64,000 nucleotides of DNA from Actinia tenebrosa (Eukaryota; Cnidaria; Anthozoa; Actiniaria; Actiniidae), in NCBI RefSeq assembly GCF_009602425.1, contig NW_022258836.1:217220-281219 (forward strand), in the 5' to 3' direction. Position 1 is the first letter of the stretch; each line of letters begins with the position of its first letter. The notes under the pieces were generated by a model. The model was not told the DNA's origin, ran no database searches, and saw only the letters and a list, made by a program, of their open reading frames with translations. A program made the translations under genes and the position numbers. Below are positions 1 to 11,649 of the stretch, piece by piece.

Positions 1-300
1 ACTTTTCATTAATTCCCGGCCTGTGACCTAAATTCCATCCCAGACCCAGTGATGAACCTTGGGGTAACCCCAGGTTTGCAATTCTACTTTTCATTAATTC
101 CCGGTCTGTGACCTAAATTCCATCTCGGACCCAGTGATGAAACTTGAGGTAACCCCAGGTTTGCAATTCTACTTTTCATTAATTCCCGGCTCGTGACCTA
201 AATTCCATCCCAGACCCAGTGATGAACCTTGGGGTAATCCCAGGTTTGCAATTCCATTTTTCATTATTTCCCGGCCGGTGACCTAATTTCCAGTCCCGCT
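1..300. repeat. 85-bp tandem repeat array, about 3.5 copies
   Basis: Units begin at 1, 86, 171 and 256, each opening with a variant of ACTTTTCATTAATTCCCGG and ending with CAGGTTTGCAATTC. The copies differ at only a few positions, so the expansion is fairly recent. The array runs off the left edge of the window, so the true copy number is unknown. No coding potential is seen in it. Confidence 0.9.
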
Positions 301-1330
301 GCATGTAATCCCATCTTCTAAGATCATTATAAATCATTATGTTGGTTAAAATTTCTTAATTTCATTAAGGTGGCGGGGGTATAAAATTATCAAAATTAGC
401 CTTTATAAAATTTTTAGCGCGACATAAAAATTGAATATTCTAAAAATACTACAAATCTCTTTCAATTAAAAGGCATTGTAAACTCTGTCTAATTTAGTGG
501 ATGCGAGTGTCGTTACTATATATATCTACGTCAATGTGAGTCGCCATTATCTATGGTAACGGGTGATGGTCATCATTCGTCTGATCGCAGCGAACACGGT
601 CGAGTGAACTCGTTCCCATACTCGTGTATCCATTTGTTGGCCACTGAGTGGGACAGAAGATTGAAACAATTGTGTTAAGATATATTGACTGTTCGACTTT
701 ACGATAACAGCATCACGAATCTTGCAGTGGGTACGAGCATGCAAAAAGCATTGCAGAACTATTAAAGTCACACACCATCAACAATTTCAACGCATAATCC
801 CTGCCACTAAATCAATAGTAGGAAATAAGTCGACCCTCGTGTCATCGGTCGGTCATCCAGTCACTCATACCGACAGACAGACAGACACTCAGGTTCTAGT
901 GGGCCAATCAGTCAGTCAATCAGTCACTCAGTCAGACAGACAGACAAGAACTACCCCTAACTAGAAAATAAAACGAACATCCAACTGACAAAACCTACCC
1001 CATTTGATTCCCGACAGAACAGGGCAGCCAGCGTGTCGTGTACGAAAATCTCCCTCTCCTGATCGTAAGAGGTTGTGCCAGAACACCGCATCGCCCTAAA
1101 AACATTCGACACGTTTCTTAACATGTTCCATCAAAAACTAGGTTATGGAAAAGATTTTGAAAAAAAAACAAAAAACAAAGAAAAACCCGTGATATGCGGT
1201 TCTCGAACAGTTTTCAGTGCTTTCTGATGGATGGGTAGTACACAAATAAAACTTTTGAAATTAAGAGATGAAAATTATTTAGAACGAGTTGCGTGGGTGG
1301 TGCAAATCAATGCACGTAAAAACATTGAAC
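301..1330. other. Non-coding stretch with a short CAGA/CAGT repeat
   Basis: No exon or gene is recognisable here. Around 865-955 there is an imperfect tetranucleotide tract of CAGA and CAGT units, which explains the short Gln/Ser/Thr-rich open frame across it. If the prolyl hydroxylase gene continues to the left, this stretch would lie in one of its introns. Confidence 0.5.
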
Positions 1331-1690
1331 GCTACCTCGTAAGTACCGAATTATTTTTTCTCCTATGAGCATTTACTGTAAAATAAATATCTAAATAGCA
1401 AACAGCCTCTATCAAGCGGCCTGCAAACATTTATTGCACGACCGCTACCTCGTAAGTACCGAATTATTTTTTCTCCTATAAGCATTTACTGTAAAATAAA
1501 TATCTAAACAGCAAACACTGGCTTAAGCGGCTCACAAACATTTATTGCACGACCGCTACCTCGTAAGTACCGAAACGTTTTTCTCCTTTAAGTATTTACC
1601 GCAAAACAAATCTCTATACAGCAAACAGCCTCTATTAAGTGACCTGCAAACCTTTATTACTCGGACCGGCGCTACCTCGTATGTACCGAC
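1331..1690. repeat. About 113-bp tandem repeat, 3+ copies
   Basis: The phrase GCTACCTCGTAAGTACCGA recurs at 1331, 1444, 1555 and, slightly changed, 1671, giving periods of 113, 111 and 116 bp. Each unit continues with a TTTTTCTCCT tract, then AGCAAACA and CAAACATTTATTGCACG. Divergence rises towards the last unit, which is truncated. No open frame spans the units. Confidence 0.85.
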
Positions 1691-2084
1691 CTTTTTACTA
1701 TAAATCAAATTTCATATGTATCTCACATATACAGGGAAGACCCTCTATTAAGTGGACTGCAAAGTCCTGAAGGAGCGACAACGTACTGTCATAACACAAG
1801 TAAAGCTTTAATCGATATAACGCGTGGAGATTTTTTGGAAGGGTCGAAGTGAACCTATAGGGTGATCTACCAACCCCTCCTTGGGTTGACAAGCAGACTT
1901 AATTTGTCTTGGGGGGAGGGGAGGGGATTGAAAGACCAACTCACCTTTTGAGGAAGGACTCGAGCACCAATATATGGGAATACAGTTGCACCTCCGGCTT
2001 CTACTTTAGTCATCTTTAATCAATACAAATTGGAAATAGCATTAAATAACTATTGGCGGCGTGCATCCCTTCTCATGAGAATAA

Positions 2085-2560
2085 ACCGACAAAAGTCATG
2101 GTGGACATGTTAGTTGGCATAATAAAGGAAGCCAAGACCAAGTCTTACGTCGAAGTTAACTAAGATGGCGACTATGACGTCACATGCACCCCAAGAATAG
2201 TCCCCTTCACGGTTCCCTGCTGGTTCGTCTCGCTTCAATGCAAAGGCCCGGCTACCTTTCAAGATGGCGCAGGGAACCGTGAAGGAGACTATTGGGAACA
2301 AATAAATGGACAAAAGACATGGCTGCCATTTTCAGTTGATATAACATAAAAAGGAGCAAATTCAAATATTTTGTTAAAGTCAACCAAGATGGCGGCTTTG
2401 ACGTCACATGCACCCCAAGAATTGGAAACAAATAAACAGACAAAAGACATGGCTGCTATTTCCAGTTGATATAACATAAAAAGGAGCAAGACCAAATATT
2501 TTGTTAAAGTAAACCAAAATGGCGGCTATGACGTCAAATGCAACCCCAAGAATTGGGAAC
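2085..2560. repeat. 130-bp tandem array with repeated CRE and YY1-like motifs
   Basis: The full palindromic cAMP-response element TGACGTCA occurs at 2175-2182, 2399-2406 and 2529-2536, each preceded by a YY1-like AAGATGGCG or AAAATGGCGGC. The last two units are 130 bp apart. The first gap is longer because a hairpin sequence (about 2198-2292) sits between them, with arms ending TTCCCTGC and GCAGGGAA. Units also share TTGATATAACATAAAAAGGA. Whether the motifs bind anything is not shown by the sequence. Confidence 0.8.
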
Positions 2561-2565
2561 AAAAA

Positions 2566-2829
2566 TTATATGTGCCTATTTCAAAAAAAGTTGTTGGAGC
2601 CAAAGTTGATGACAGGCTATAGGCGATTAGAGATAGGTCATTCCAAGAATAGCTGGAATGACTTGTGTCTCTCGCTTCTTATTCTCGTCAAGAACGCGTA
2701 AATTTAATGTTGTTTGTAGTATGTTTATTTAGTATATTTAGGTGTGGGCCCATGATTTATTTCCCTCTTGGAATGACCTATCGCCTATCTCCTTTGGCTC
2801 CGTCAACCGTTCTTGAAATAGGCGTATAA
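2566..2829. mobile_element. Foldback element (MITE) with about 70-bp inverted ends
   Basis: The left arm (about 2567-2647) carries GCCTATTTCAA, GGAGCCAAAG, TATAGGCGAT and AGATAGGTCATTCCAAGA. The right arm (2765-2829) reads as its reverse complement, containing TTGGAATGACCTATCGCC and TTTGGCTCCGTCAACC. The centre is short and AT-rich and has no transposase. This is the layout of a non-autonomous DNA transposon; the superfamily is unclear because no clean target duplication is visible. Confidence 0.75.
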
Positions 2830-3160
2830 TGAATGAAGCAAAGTAAACGTTAGTGCACCTACATATAAAAGTACTGTGGCTAATCTGTTACCAGTCCCAA
2901 GAGCTCCGAGTGATGAATTGCTCAGATTCTGCAGAGAAAATACGTTAATGAGAATTAAAATCGTGCGTTTTTTAAAAGTCAAAGAGTGGGTGTTGCTCCA
3001 GATGCTTTCTCGACTCTACAAACGAAAAAAAGCCCAACACGCTAAATTCCGATTCGATCAGCGAGTCAGCCGTTCTGACCTTGAACAGCTCACGGGTTGT
3101 TTCAGGTTTTGATACAACTTGATCATGAAGGGTAATGAGGTTAAATCAGTGAAGACTTAC

Positions 3161-6100
3161 CCTTGAGAAATCAAAATGTGGGTCGTAGTGTCCTGCCAGT
3201 CCATAGTTTTGAACCTTAAAATAAAATCAAAAGTATCTCATCAAATACAACTGCCTGACAAATACAAAGCACACAAGTGCTACAAGATCTGCCTGTTTGC
3301 ATCAATGCTGCCCCACTGACCTGGAAGCCTTCTGCCGTCTGCAGGTCTAGTCTTGTCATAGCTGCGATTCGATTTTCAATTTTCTGAATAACATTTCCAT
3401 CCTTCTTTGTCAGCCAGCAACTAGAAAACAAACAAAAACACACAGTAAATAGCACCGATAGTCATGAAGAGATGTTCATGATAATCAGTGATAATGAAGC
3501 CATCCGGTTAGCTCAGTTGGTAAGAGCGTCGGTGTTGTGCGCCGGAGGTCGTGGTTGGTGGTCGTGGTTCGGCCGGACCAACACCCATGGTCTTAAAACC
3601 CCAGACGTTTCCGCCTTTGTAATTATATCTGCAAATGATTATACCTTTACGTGGTTAGGATGATAATAAAGAGAGGTACTCATACAGATAGTGCCATTGT
3701 CTAAATTGTTGGAAAACTAAAGAAATTCATGAGTTTTTTAACGTGACACCACATCACGACATCCCAAGGCGCATAGATGATCAGAGTGGCAAAGCAAGAG
3801 TTGGGGTGCAAGCGCGCGCTTTTTGGCGCGAAAGTCGCCGTCAAATCCACCCTTAAATGCAAAGAGGTTTTTTCTGTTATTCACTCATGGAGCAATATAT
3901 GATCAGTTTCGATTCCAATTTTATCCTTAAAAAATAATATGCCAGAGGAATAAAATTAATTCTGAGTATTTATTTTTACTTTGGGGGGAGGTGGAGAGAA
4001 ACAGAGGAATGAGAGAGAGAAGGAGGAGAAGAAAGAAACCCCAAGAACTTACTTTTTGCTGATTCTATATTGTGCTGTTTCAAGCTTTCCCGTCAGTGGG
4101 TTGTGTACAGTCGCTCTGTTAAGCTACAGAAAAAAGCAACACCTCAACCTTTAATATTCGTTGACATCAAATTTTTCCTACGATCATCCAGATACGATGA
4201 TCATTCCTACTTCTATTGTATGACATACGCTGCTCTGGTGCTGTCTATTACAGCTTGCAGCTCAAGCTTGGGATCATTGAAATATCACTAGTGATTATTA
4301 CTATATTATTAAGAAGTTCCCAAATAGGCTGTTTGCATGATGCCGTCATTTTACTACCACTACCAAAATGCTTCGCGAATTTTCTCCCTTATTGAAATTG
4401 TATTTCTTCATGATAATAGTAAGACAACTGGTGCTAATAAACTAAACAAACGAAAAAAGGGAGTCTGGTAGTGGTAGTAAATAATGCTCTAATACAAGTG
4501 ACCTATTCGTTCAGTATTCACCATAGGCTCGGATATCTTTCGAACTTCATTGATTTCACTGTCAGACATGATATCCTTAAAGATGAGGATATCAGGGTCT
4601 GTAAACACACGCTCCACAGCACATCTCTTGATGGTGCACAACGGGTCTGCCGTGAAGTACCAACAGTTGAGTCTTTTGTGGTCTTGAGGAGACTGCAGGG
4701 GAAAACGAAGACTGAATGCAGCAACAGTAATAACAAGACCAATGCAATAACGACAACACTGAACAGCAATAACAGTAACGCCAACGACAAAAGCAACAGA
4801 AGAAACCGTAACAGCAACAACAAGAGTAACAGAAGAAACAGCACCAACGAGAGTAACAGAAGAAACAGCAACAACTAGAGTAACAGCAACAACAAAAGCA
4901 ACACTGCAAAACAAAGCAGTAACACCAAAAACAAGAGCAACAGAAGAAACAGCAATAACAAGAGTAACAGAAGAAACAGCAACAACAAGAGTAACAGAAG
5001 AAACAGCAACAACTAGAGTAACAGCAACAATAAAAGCAACACTGCAAAACAAAGCAGTAACACCAAAAACAAGAGCAACAGAAGAAACAGCAATAACAAG
5101 AGTAACAAAAGAAACAGCAACAACTAGAGTAACAGAAGAAACAAAAGCAACACAGCCATACCATAGGAGAAACGTTAACCCTCTGCTTGCATGAGCAAGA
5201 TTAGAGATTTAAACACACACATATATAGTAACATGCTCATATATGTGAATTTATGTTGCTGTCATTCATATTATCCAGTAGAATATTATTTTAAAAATCA
5301 TAAACTAGTGCATGCATTTTCGCCTCGGGACATGGGATAAATTGCACATGTGCATATCCAGTCCAACTTTCAAGTACTGTGCAACAACAGCATTTGCTTG
5401 TAGACATTTCTACTGTTAACATACCAAGCACCATGGCTTTTGACATTCATGAAAAACCTAATACAGCATCATATCATCAGCAATGCTGATGGCAGCGCTT
5501 CTCAAAGTTCGCACATAATGCACATGCATAGGTGCATAAAAAACAGGCTTACAACATGTACATGGTACGTAATGTCCAGGTATGCAATCACAACCCACAG
5601 TTAAAGTTAATACGACTAGAACAAAGACTCATGTACATTCCATACCTTAGGAAGCTTTTCACCACGGCAAAGCCTTTTGTATACATCTCTCTCAATATGC
5701 CAGTTCACATCTTGCAAACTTTTTTGTTGGAGTCTTCGTCCCATCCAGCCATGTTTTCCATTTGGTCTTTTTCTTTTTCTTAGGCGTTTTATCTCTTCAA
5801 AGTGCTCCTTGTTGCTTTCGTACACTTCACCATAGTGAATGACATTGTTTCGAGCGCGTTCATTTGTTGGGTCTGTAAAGAAATCATGATTATTCGAGGC
5901 AAGTTTTATTTTTTCCCCAATTTGTGGGGAAGGGAGGATATTGTTACAGAGGGTTGGAAGAGTCAACAGAACATTTAAAGAACAAATCTGTGCAATGAGA
6001 GAACAGCCCACATCCTTAGCTAGGACACAATGTTCTTCCATTTCAGACCAAGTGTTATTTTCTTGAGAATCATTCTAACTTTACTTTCCTGTAATGCTTT

Positions 6101-9100
6101 AGAAGACACTTAAATATGAACGAAAATTAAACGAAGAATCTTATCCTCAAAGGGAATGACATGTGGTTTGAAATGAGAAAACATTACGCCCAAGCTGAAT
6201 GCTCTATCCACTTTTATATTAATTTTTCAAGTGTAGAGTCAGCAAATTATCCTCTAGCTATGGCCATGACGAGGACAAGAATGTTTTAAAAAAGAATGGC
6301 ACTTGTAACCATTAGTTTTTTATTGTTGCTCCATGCCGGGAGAATAGAAAAGCCCCTTCCAACTAAAAGATAGCCTACATCAGTGGTTATACTGTTGGAG
6401 TTACTGTTGATAGCAGAAGAGCTCGTATAATAAGGTATTCCCATTGTTGAAAATTTCCCAATTGTGCCTCGCCTTATAGGCTGGATGGTCGGAGAATGTA
6501 ATCTTGTGAAAGCATGCTACATACTTATCTTGATCAGCTCTAGTGTATGGATCATTGCACTTTCGACATCCTCTGTCTGCAAGAAAGAATAGAAATATTA
6601 ACTAAAATATACCTGGATACAATAAAACTGTGTGAGCTTTTAGGAATCCTACATTATGATTGGCTATGCTATGTATTATGGGTCTAACATTTAATATTCC
6701 TGGATTTGGCATGATATGTTCGTTGGATATCTTTCTTGATTTAAGGGATTTTTCTGGGTCCTCCAGTTTTCCAACAGCTGCCCACGCATGAATCAACACA
6801 CACATGATTCTAATTTGGTCTGCAAGTAACCCATGCCCTGACCTTTGTTATCTAACATCAATTTGAAGTCACAGCTGACACGCACCTCATTCAGGTTAAG
6901 GGTGTGATTGCAGCTTCAAGAATGCAATAAACAAAGTTTAAGAAACAGACATTATCAATCATGCATCAGCAGCAAAAATCTATTCACATGAACATCAAAG
7001 GCATGTCTCTGTCCATTCAAACTCATCCTGAAATGATTGAATACAGTCGAAGGCTGGAGGGACAAAAATATATTGCTCCAGACAACATGGCTACCACGCT
7101 AGCAGAAAGGTCAATATTGATAAAAAGGATAATAACAGCCCACCTTGTATTCTGCAAAAGCAAGATGATCTAGCACCTCTGCCCTATCTGGATAAGCCGT
7201 CTCATTTCCAATTCCCAAGTCCATCAGACGTAGAGTCTCCAACATCCACTGTCTTGTTGCCTCAAAATCATCTTCAATATATGAATATCTTCCAATAGTA
7301 AAGGTGTCACGTGGGCCTAACATGTATTCAGACCCGTGATGGCTGCCGAAACGGCCTTCAGAGAAATCAGCAGGTTCTAGTGAGTAGACCTCTTGCAGTC
7401 TTTTGATGGCTGTTATGGCTCCTTTTAAATCATATTCGTCTGGAAATCTTCTTTTCCATACATCAAGTTTTGCTAATAAGATGGCTTGAAAAGAAGAAAT
7501 ATAGGATCATTAACTATATGCTCAAACACATATACATATATTTGCATATATATACTACTTATACAATGGTTTAGAGCAGCTGGTACTCTCACTAGTGAAA
7601 TATTGGGACTAGTTTTCTATCAAAATTCCTACACTATATTATGGAATATTCCAAAAGGCACACTTGTATTTTCTGGTATTTTTTACTTGTAATTTCTGAC
7701 ATGAACCTTTATGTTTAGGGCAAAAGTATAATATTGCTGCGAGCCATCAGGCTAGCAGCAAGACTAATCTTTACACTCAGGATCCCTGTGTACTATATGC
7801 CAGAAAGAATCTCAATTTGTGGTCGTCGAGATGATTTTCGGAGTATGTAGTATGTTTGTTCAGCGTGTTTTATCATGAATTTGTGTTACATTGAAAGCAC
7901 ATTGCTCGATTTGCTGTTTACACAGGTTCGCTCCCTAAAGATAAAATAAGCCTTCTTTTTTGTACTCTAATTATGTCAAACACAAACTTACTTATTGTTG
8001 GAAGCATTCATCAAGGTCATGAACGATTTAGTGACATTTCACGGGGAAGACAATGTTTTTTCATAAGTTTTTCTGTGCTGTTATGTGCTCAGACTTTGCT
8101 AATCAAATGCTGTACTGCCGCCACCATAGATGAGATCCTTACAGAAGGAGGCACCATGTACTTGAGTGCACTTAAAAGACAAACCATCCCAGATACCGAG
8201 AGGTTGTCACACAACTTTCTGACTGACAGAGCTTGCTCTTCCTCACCCATTGAGGCAAACAAAACAAAACAGTCGGTCATTGATGCACGTAATATATCAC
8301 ACCGATTGCCAACTGAGGCAACAAATAATCCATCTCCTATTTTGGTGACAAATACTGATCTACCTATTGTGGTAGGGCCCAGTGAGGCATAAATCAAAAC
8401 AAATGACAACCCATTGTGGTTGCTCTCTTTCACTTGAATAGAGAAAGACAATCAATGTCACAAAAGAAAAAGATCAGAGGAAACTGACATTACATACCAT
8501 AAACATTTTTGATATTATCTTATACATACTCGCAGCATTTCATTTGCATTATGCAACAGCTAGTACAAGAAAATACGAGTTACGAGTGGGATATTCCGAG
8601 TATGTCAAAAGAAAGCATAACACAGGATTTAGGCCAAATTTGCCTTGCCATTGACCCATTAGCCTTACTTTGATGATTTTAAACATGAGACAATAATTCA
8701 CTGCAATAAAGGGTGATCTGTAGCAGCTATTGTCAATATTCGGTTTGGAGATGGTAAAGTTGTATAAACACAAGGAGACGTGGAGTCAAATATCAGAGGA
8801 AGCGTCATGTTGTGAAATTCCTTCCAGTTCAGTCTACCTATACATCCACGCGCGATCTAGTTTACTACAGAATATCTATCGCGCATTTGGTTCTTCGCTT
8901 GTATTTAGTGAATCAAAAAACTCTGTCATTTAACGCATTAAACTTTTAAGATTACGATGTAAGATTACCTATGAATGAATAGGTCAATATTGACAGCAAA
9001 CCAATCGAAATTACTACTAAGCTAGCTTTCGCATTTAGTTATCGTAAAATTTAGAAGATTTACTTGAAATTCAAAATTCATGAATCCAAACAGCATTTAT

Positions 9101-9641
9101 GTTTTAACTATAGAGCTTAATTTAAGGTTATCAGTGATTTAGTAAACGATAGTAAGTGATCGATGGAGAATATACAATATGAAGTCTTCACGAGAGATGC
9201 GCGACAGTGCATTCACCAGAAAATGTTAAGATAACTACTTAAAGATTTTACGGCTAAATAAACCAAATGTTCGTGATATGGTTCATATATTAAAGAACTC
9301 CTTATATTACCTTCTTCTGTAGATTCTTGGTTGACAGTTTTCTCAATCGATGGCCACTCATTTACAAATCTTTTAATCATAAGATACGAATTCACAGGAT
9401 GACTTAAAAAACTGGTTCCTTCCTTTTCAGCTTGTTTAACTGCCCCTCGTACTTCCCGCGAAAAATCTTTAAGAACTTTGAGTTGTGTCTCTTGTTGTCT
9501 AATATGAGCGTCCAATGCATCGATTAACTCCAGTTCTATACCTAAAACTCGCTCTGTATGTGAAAGAGCAGAGAAGACCTCGGCTGTACTCAATACTATT
9601 CCATTAAATATCGTTAATAATACTATCCAACACTTCGCCAT
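3161..9641 (-). CDS. P4HA: Prolyl 4-hydroxylase subunit alpha (5' eight coding exons; 3' end not in window)
   Basis: Collagen prolyl 4-hydroxylase alpha subunit, an ER enzyme that hydroxylates prolines using Fe(II), 2-oxoglutarate and oxygen. Exons (minus): 9641-9311, 7484-7144, 6576-6525, 5872-5646, 4692-4522, 4123-4053, 3420-3321, 3214-3161; phases agree and give 449 codons. Residues 1-20 (MAKCWIVLLTIFNGIVLSTA) are a signal peptide. Then come the N-terminal dimerisation helices with the family's HPVN motif, and the TPR-like peptide-binding domain in exon 2 (EYMLGPRDTFTIGRYSY, AFAEYK). The start of the catalytic domain follows, with NPLTGKLETAQYRISK and the iron-binding HxD pair H444/D446 in PHFDF. 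The C-terminal half of the catalytic fold (GGATVF, the distal His and the 2-oxoglutarate Lys) was not found in 1-3160 and probably lies off the left edge. Introns hold a SINE, a minisatellite and a protease-like fragment. Confidence 0.93.
3501..3672 (+). mobile_element. tRNA-derived SINE
   Basis: The head has a clear pol III A box (TTAGCTCAGTTGGTAAGAGC) and a B-box-like GTTCGGCC. A tRNA-unrelated body follows with GCCGGACCAACACCCATGG, CGCCTTTGTAAT and a tail ATGATAATAAAGAG. The head cannot fold into a full tRNA because the anticodon and T arms are disturbed, so this is a SINE and not a tRNA gene. It sits in the P4HA intron between exons 6 and 7. The body matches my memory of a SINE family common in corals. 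Confidence 0.75.
4713..5160. repeat. AAC/GTAACAG minisatellite with a 138-bp higher-order unit
   Basis: Imperfect 15-18 bp units built from AACAGCAAC, GTAACAGAAGAA and relatives fill this stretch. A higher-order repeat is visible: ACTGCAAAACAAAGCAGTAAC occurs at 4903 and again at 5041, 138 bp apart. It lies in a P4HA intron and ends about 20 bp before the exon 5 acceptor. Because stops are rare in the repeat, several frames stay open on both strands; these are not genes. Confidence 0.9.
6095..6195. mobile_element. MITE family A, copy 1 (one arm)
   Basis: This copy ends in GGGAATGACATGTGGTTTGA and then GAAAACATTACGCCCAAG, the right arm of a palindromic element found five times in the window. 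The left arm is mostly missing. It lies in the P4HA intron between exons 3 and 4. Confidence 0.7.
7973..8392 (+). pseudogene. Fragment of a mobile-element-type papain-like (C76/OTU-like) cysteine protease
   Basis: This 139-codon open frame sits antisense inside P4HA intron 1. It contains HQGHERFSDISRGRQC, which resembles the His-Gln-Gly...Arg-Gly-x-Gln-Cys block around the nucleophilic cysteine of herpesvirus-tegument-like deubiquitinases. Proteins of this kind are repeated many times in cnidarian genomes and travel with mobile DNA. Downstream it keeps DEILTEGGTMYLSALKR and IPDTERLS, also familiar from those copies. Only the front part of a domain is present, and no partner genes or element ends are visible nearby. 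The family call rests on memory of the motif; it is treated here as a fossil piece. Confidence 0.45.
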
Positions 9642-9840
9642 ATCACAAAGCAGGGTTTTTCAAAGACTTTTAGAATATTTGTTTTTAAAATAATCGAGAA
9701 TTCTCGAAACAATTCGCAATGAAGACTACATATCTCTGATTTCTTGCACGTGTGATTTTAAGAATCGTTCATTCGCTGTCCTTGACGTCTGGTAAATACA
9801 ATAGTTTTTTTATTGTGTTATTACGACGCATGCGCCAAGG
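9642..9840 (-). promoter_or_regulatory. Likely P4HA promoter region with an NRF-1-like palindrome
   Basis: The P4HA start codon is at 9641-9639. About 190 bp upstream lies CGCATGCGC (9827-9835), a palindrome close to the NRF-1 site and typical of TATA-less metazoan promoters. No TATA box is obvious at the right distance. Assignment is by position and motif only. Confidence 0.35.
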
Positions 9841-10301
9841 TTTTAAATTTCAGCCAGAAAAAATCCAAATCATTCATACCAGAAAATTTTCGTGTCAAAA
9901 GTCAAATGACGAGAGTCACTAAGAATATCTTTTACAAATAATAAGGGCAGAATTTGAGTAAAAATTTGTTCGACAAAGTAAACTTCGTGTGGAATTTTCA
10001 ATTCAACAGGTACCTGAATGCGATTTCGTTCAAATTCATTCTTTTAACACCAATAATGAATGAAACGGCTAGTTTTGAAGTGACATTTTTTTTAATGGCT
10101 TCAGAATGCGTGCGCTTTTTCACGTTTTACTCCATCCGTTCTCACTTGCCTCTTGAAGTCTCTAATGTTAGTTCCCCAATGTTTGCTGATGGATGGGTAG
10201 GGGCGGGGTGGTGGAAACGCAGAGTTGTGCTAGAATTGTTACCGATTCCTCTAAATCTGTAACCCTTTTGGTAGAACATTTTCCCTTGTAGAGCTCTTCA
10301 T

Positions 10302-10444
10302 CTTGGGACGTAATCTTTTCCCATTTAAGACCATTTGTCATTTCCTAGAGTAGCATGAGACGACAAATGACTATGGATACAACAAAGAATCTTTTACCAA
10401 GAGAATTGACGCGTGGCCGGAAATGGGGAAACGTTACGCCCAAG
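10302..10444. mobile_element. MITE family A, copy 2
   Basis: The left arm starts CTTGGGACGTAATCTTTTCC and the right arm ends GGAAACGTTACGCCCAAG. The arms are imperfect reverse complements and share the ATTTGTCATTTC/GAATTGACGCG core positions with the other family members. There is no coding capacity. Confidence 0.8.
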
Positions 10445-11649
10445 GTAAAGAGGTATATTTTATCACCTTCGTTTAGCAAAATAGTCTCCAGAGACTAAAA
10501 GGGCTGCGGGAGACACTATAAGCAAAACCAAGAGACACTAAGCAAAACCAAGTCAGTTGTTTTGCATGTGAAAATAATAGCCAATTTGCCGCAAAATGTC
10601 ATTAATGTTTGGTCATGTAATAAAGATTTTTCCCCCGGGCGGCTAAGTGTCGTCTTTTCAGTTTGTTCAACTTGTCTCAGCCAGTTCCACTGTAGACCGC
10701 ACTTCTCATGTATCAGCTTTCCTTCAGTTACTAATAATGATAAACCCTATCCTGCTTGTTTTTTTAAATTGATAGAAAATCTTACTGTGAGAGTAGGCCC
10801 GGCGTAGGCTCGGTCGAGAAGTTGACAACAATGCGGTTGGCGGTTCAGACATGTACCCAATTTGTTTGATCCATTTGAGGTAGTCAAGGTTTGTTACCGC
10901 CGCCCTCGACCTCTGAGATATTTCATTCACAGAGGTCTAATATCAATAGGATTTGATGTTCGAGACGTCTGATGCGTCGAAATGCAACAGATAATGTAAA
11001 AAACCTGGACCGCTTAGGGAGAGATCTCAGTCTATGAGGTGAAACGAATAATACACAAAGAAGGCGAAAATTGCTAAGGGGGTATTTTGTCATTAGGGAA
11101 AAAATCAGTTTTGCGTTCTTGGAAATGTCGCAATATTTTCTGAGCATTTCTAGGCAGGAAGGGTGACGTGAGAATCAAGTTTCCACTAGACAAGCGGATT
11201 CATTGTTAGATTCATTCTTTATATGAGTTTAGTAAAGCGAGAGGAATGCATCCTTTCCCCACCAGAGTACTTTGCATTCTCGCCCGAGAAGTGTTACTGA
11301 TGTAAAAATGAATACCAAGAGAAAATGAACTATATTCCTTGTAAATACCCTGTGCAACGAGCCCAAGATACTCGATCTGTGTACACGTTTCTATCCTTGT
11401 GTTCAGAGTGTGTTTTAATCGTATTTTTTGCTGATATGGGAACAACATCTGTAAAAGATATCTATCGATATGGTTAAAAATATGTATGATACAAAATATA
11501 TAAAACTGTTTCCTTATAAACTGGTCTGTTTATAAAAGAACTAAAATTCTGACTTCATCACAGATTACCAACGAGAAGACCTGCTTACACTGTGTTGGGC
11601 TTAGAGAAGATTCACCTCCTAGAAATAGTAAACAACTGAAAATTAGGGC

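Noticed and set aside
722-964. 80-codon plus frame ending in a Gln/Ser/Thr-rich run
   Set aside because: It is driven by the CAGA/CAGT simple repeat, with no family resemblance.
3501-3580. tRNA gene
   Set aside because: The A box is good, but the anticodon and T arms do not fold and a SINE body follows.
4489-5164. Long minus-strand open frames (118-190 codons) of Val/Ser, Leu or Cys/Phe composition
   Set aside because: They are translations of the AAC/GTAACAG minisatellite, joined to the real P4HA exon 5 in one frame; the repeat is intronic.
6602-6805. Candidate P4HA exon on the minus strand
   Set aside because: The peptide does not fit the family, and exons 2 (7144) and 3 (6576) already join in frame without it.
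8089-8451. 120-codon minus-strand frame in P4HA intron 1
   Set aside because: Shadow of the protease-like frame on the opposite strand.
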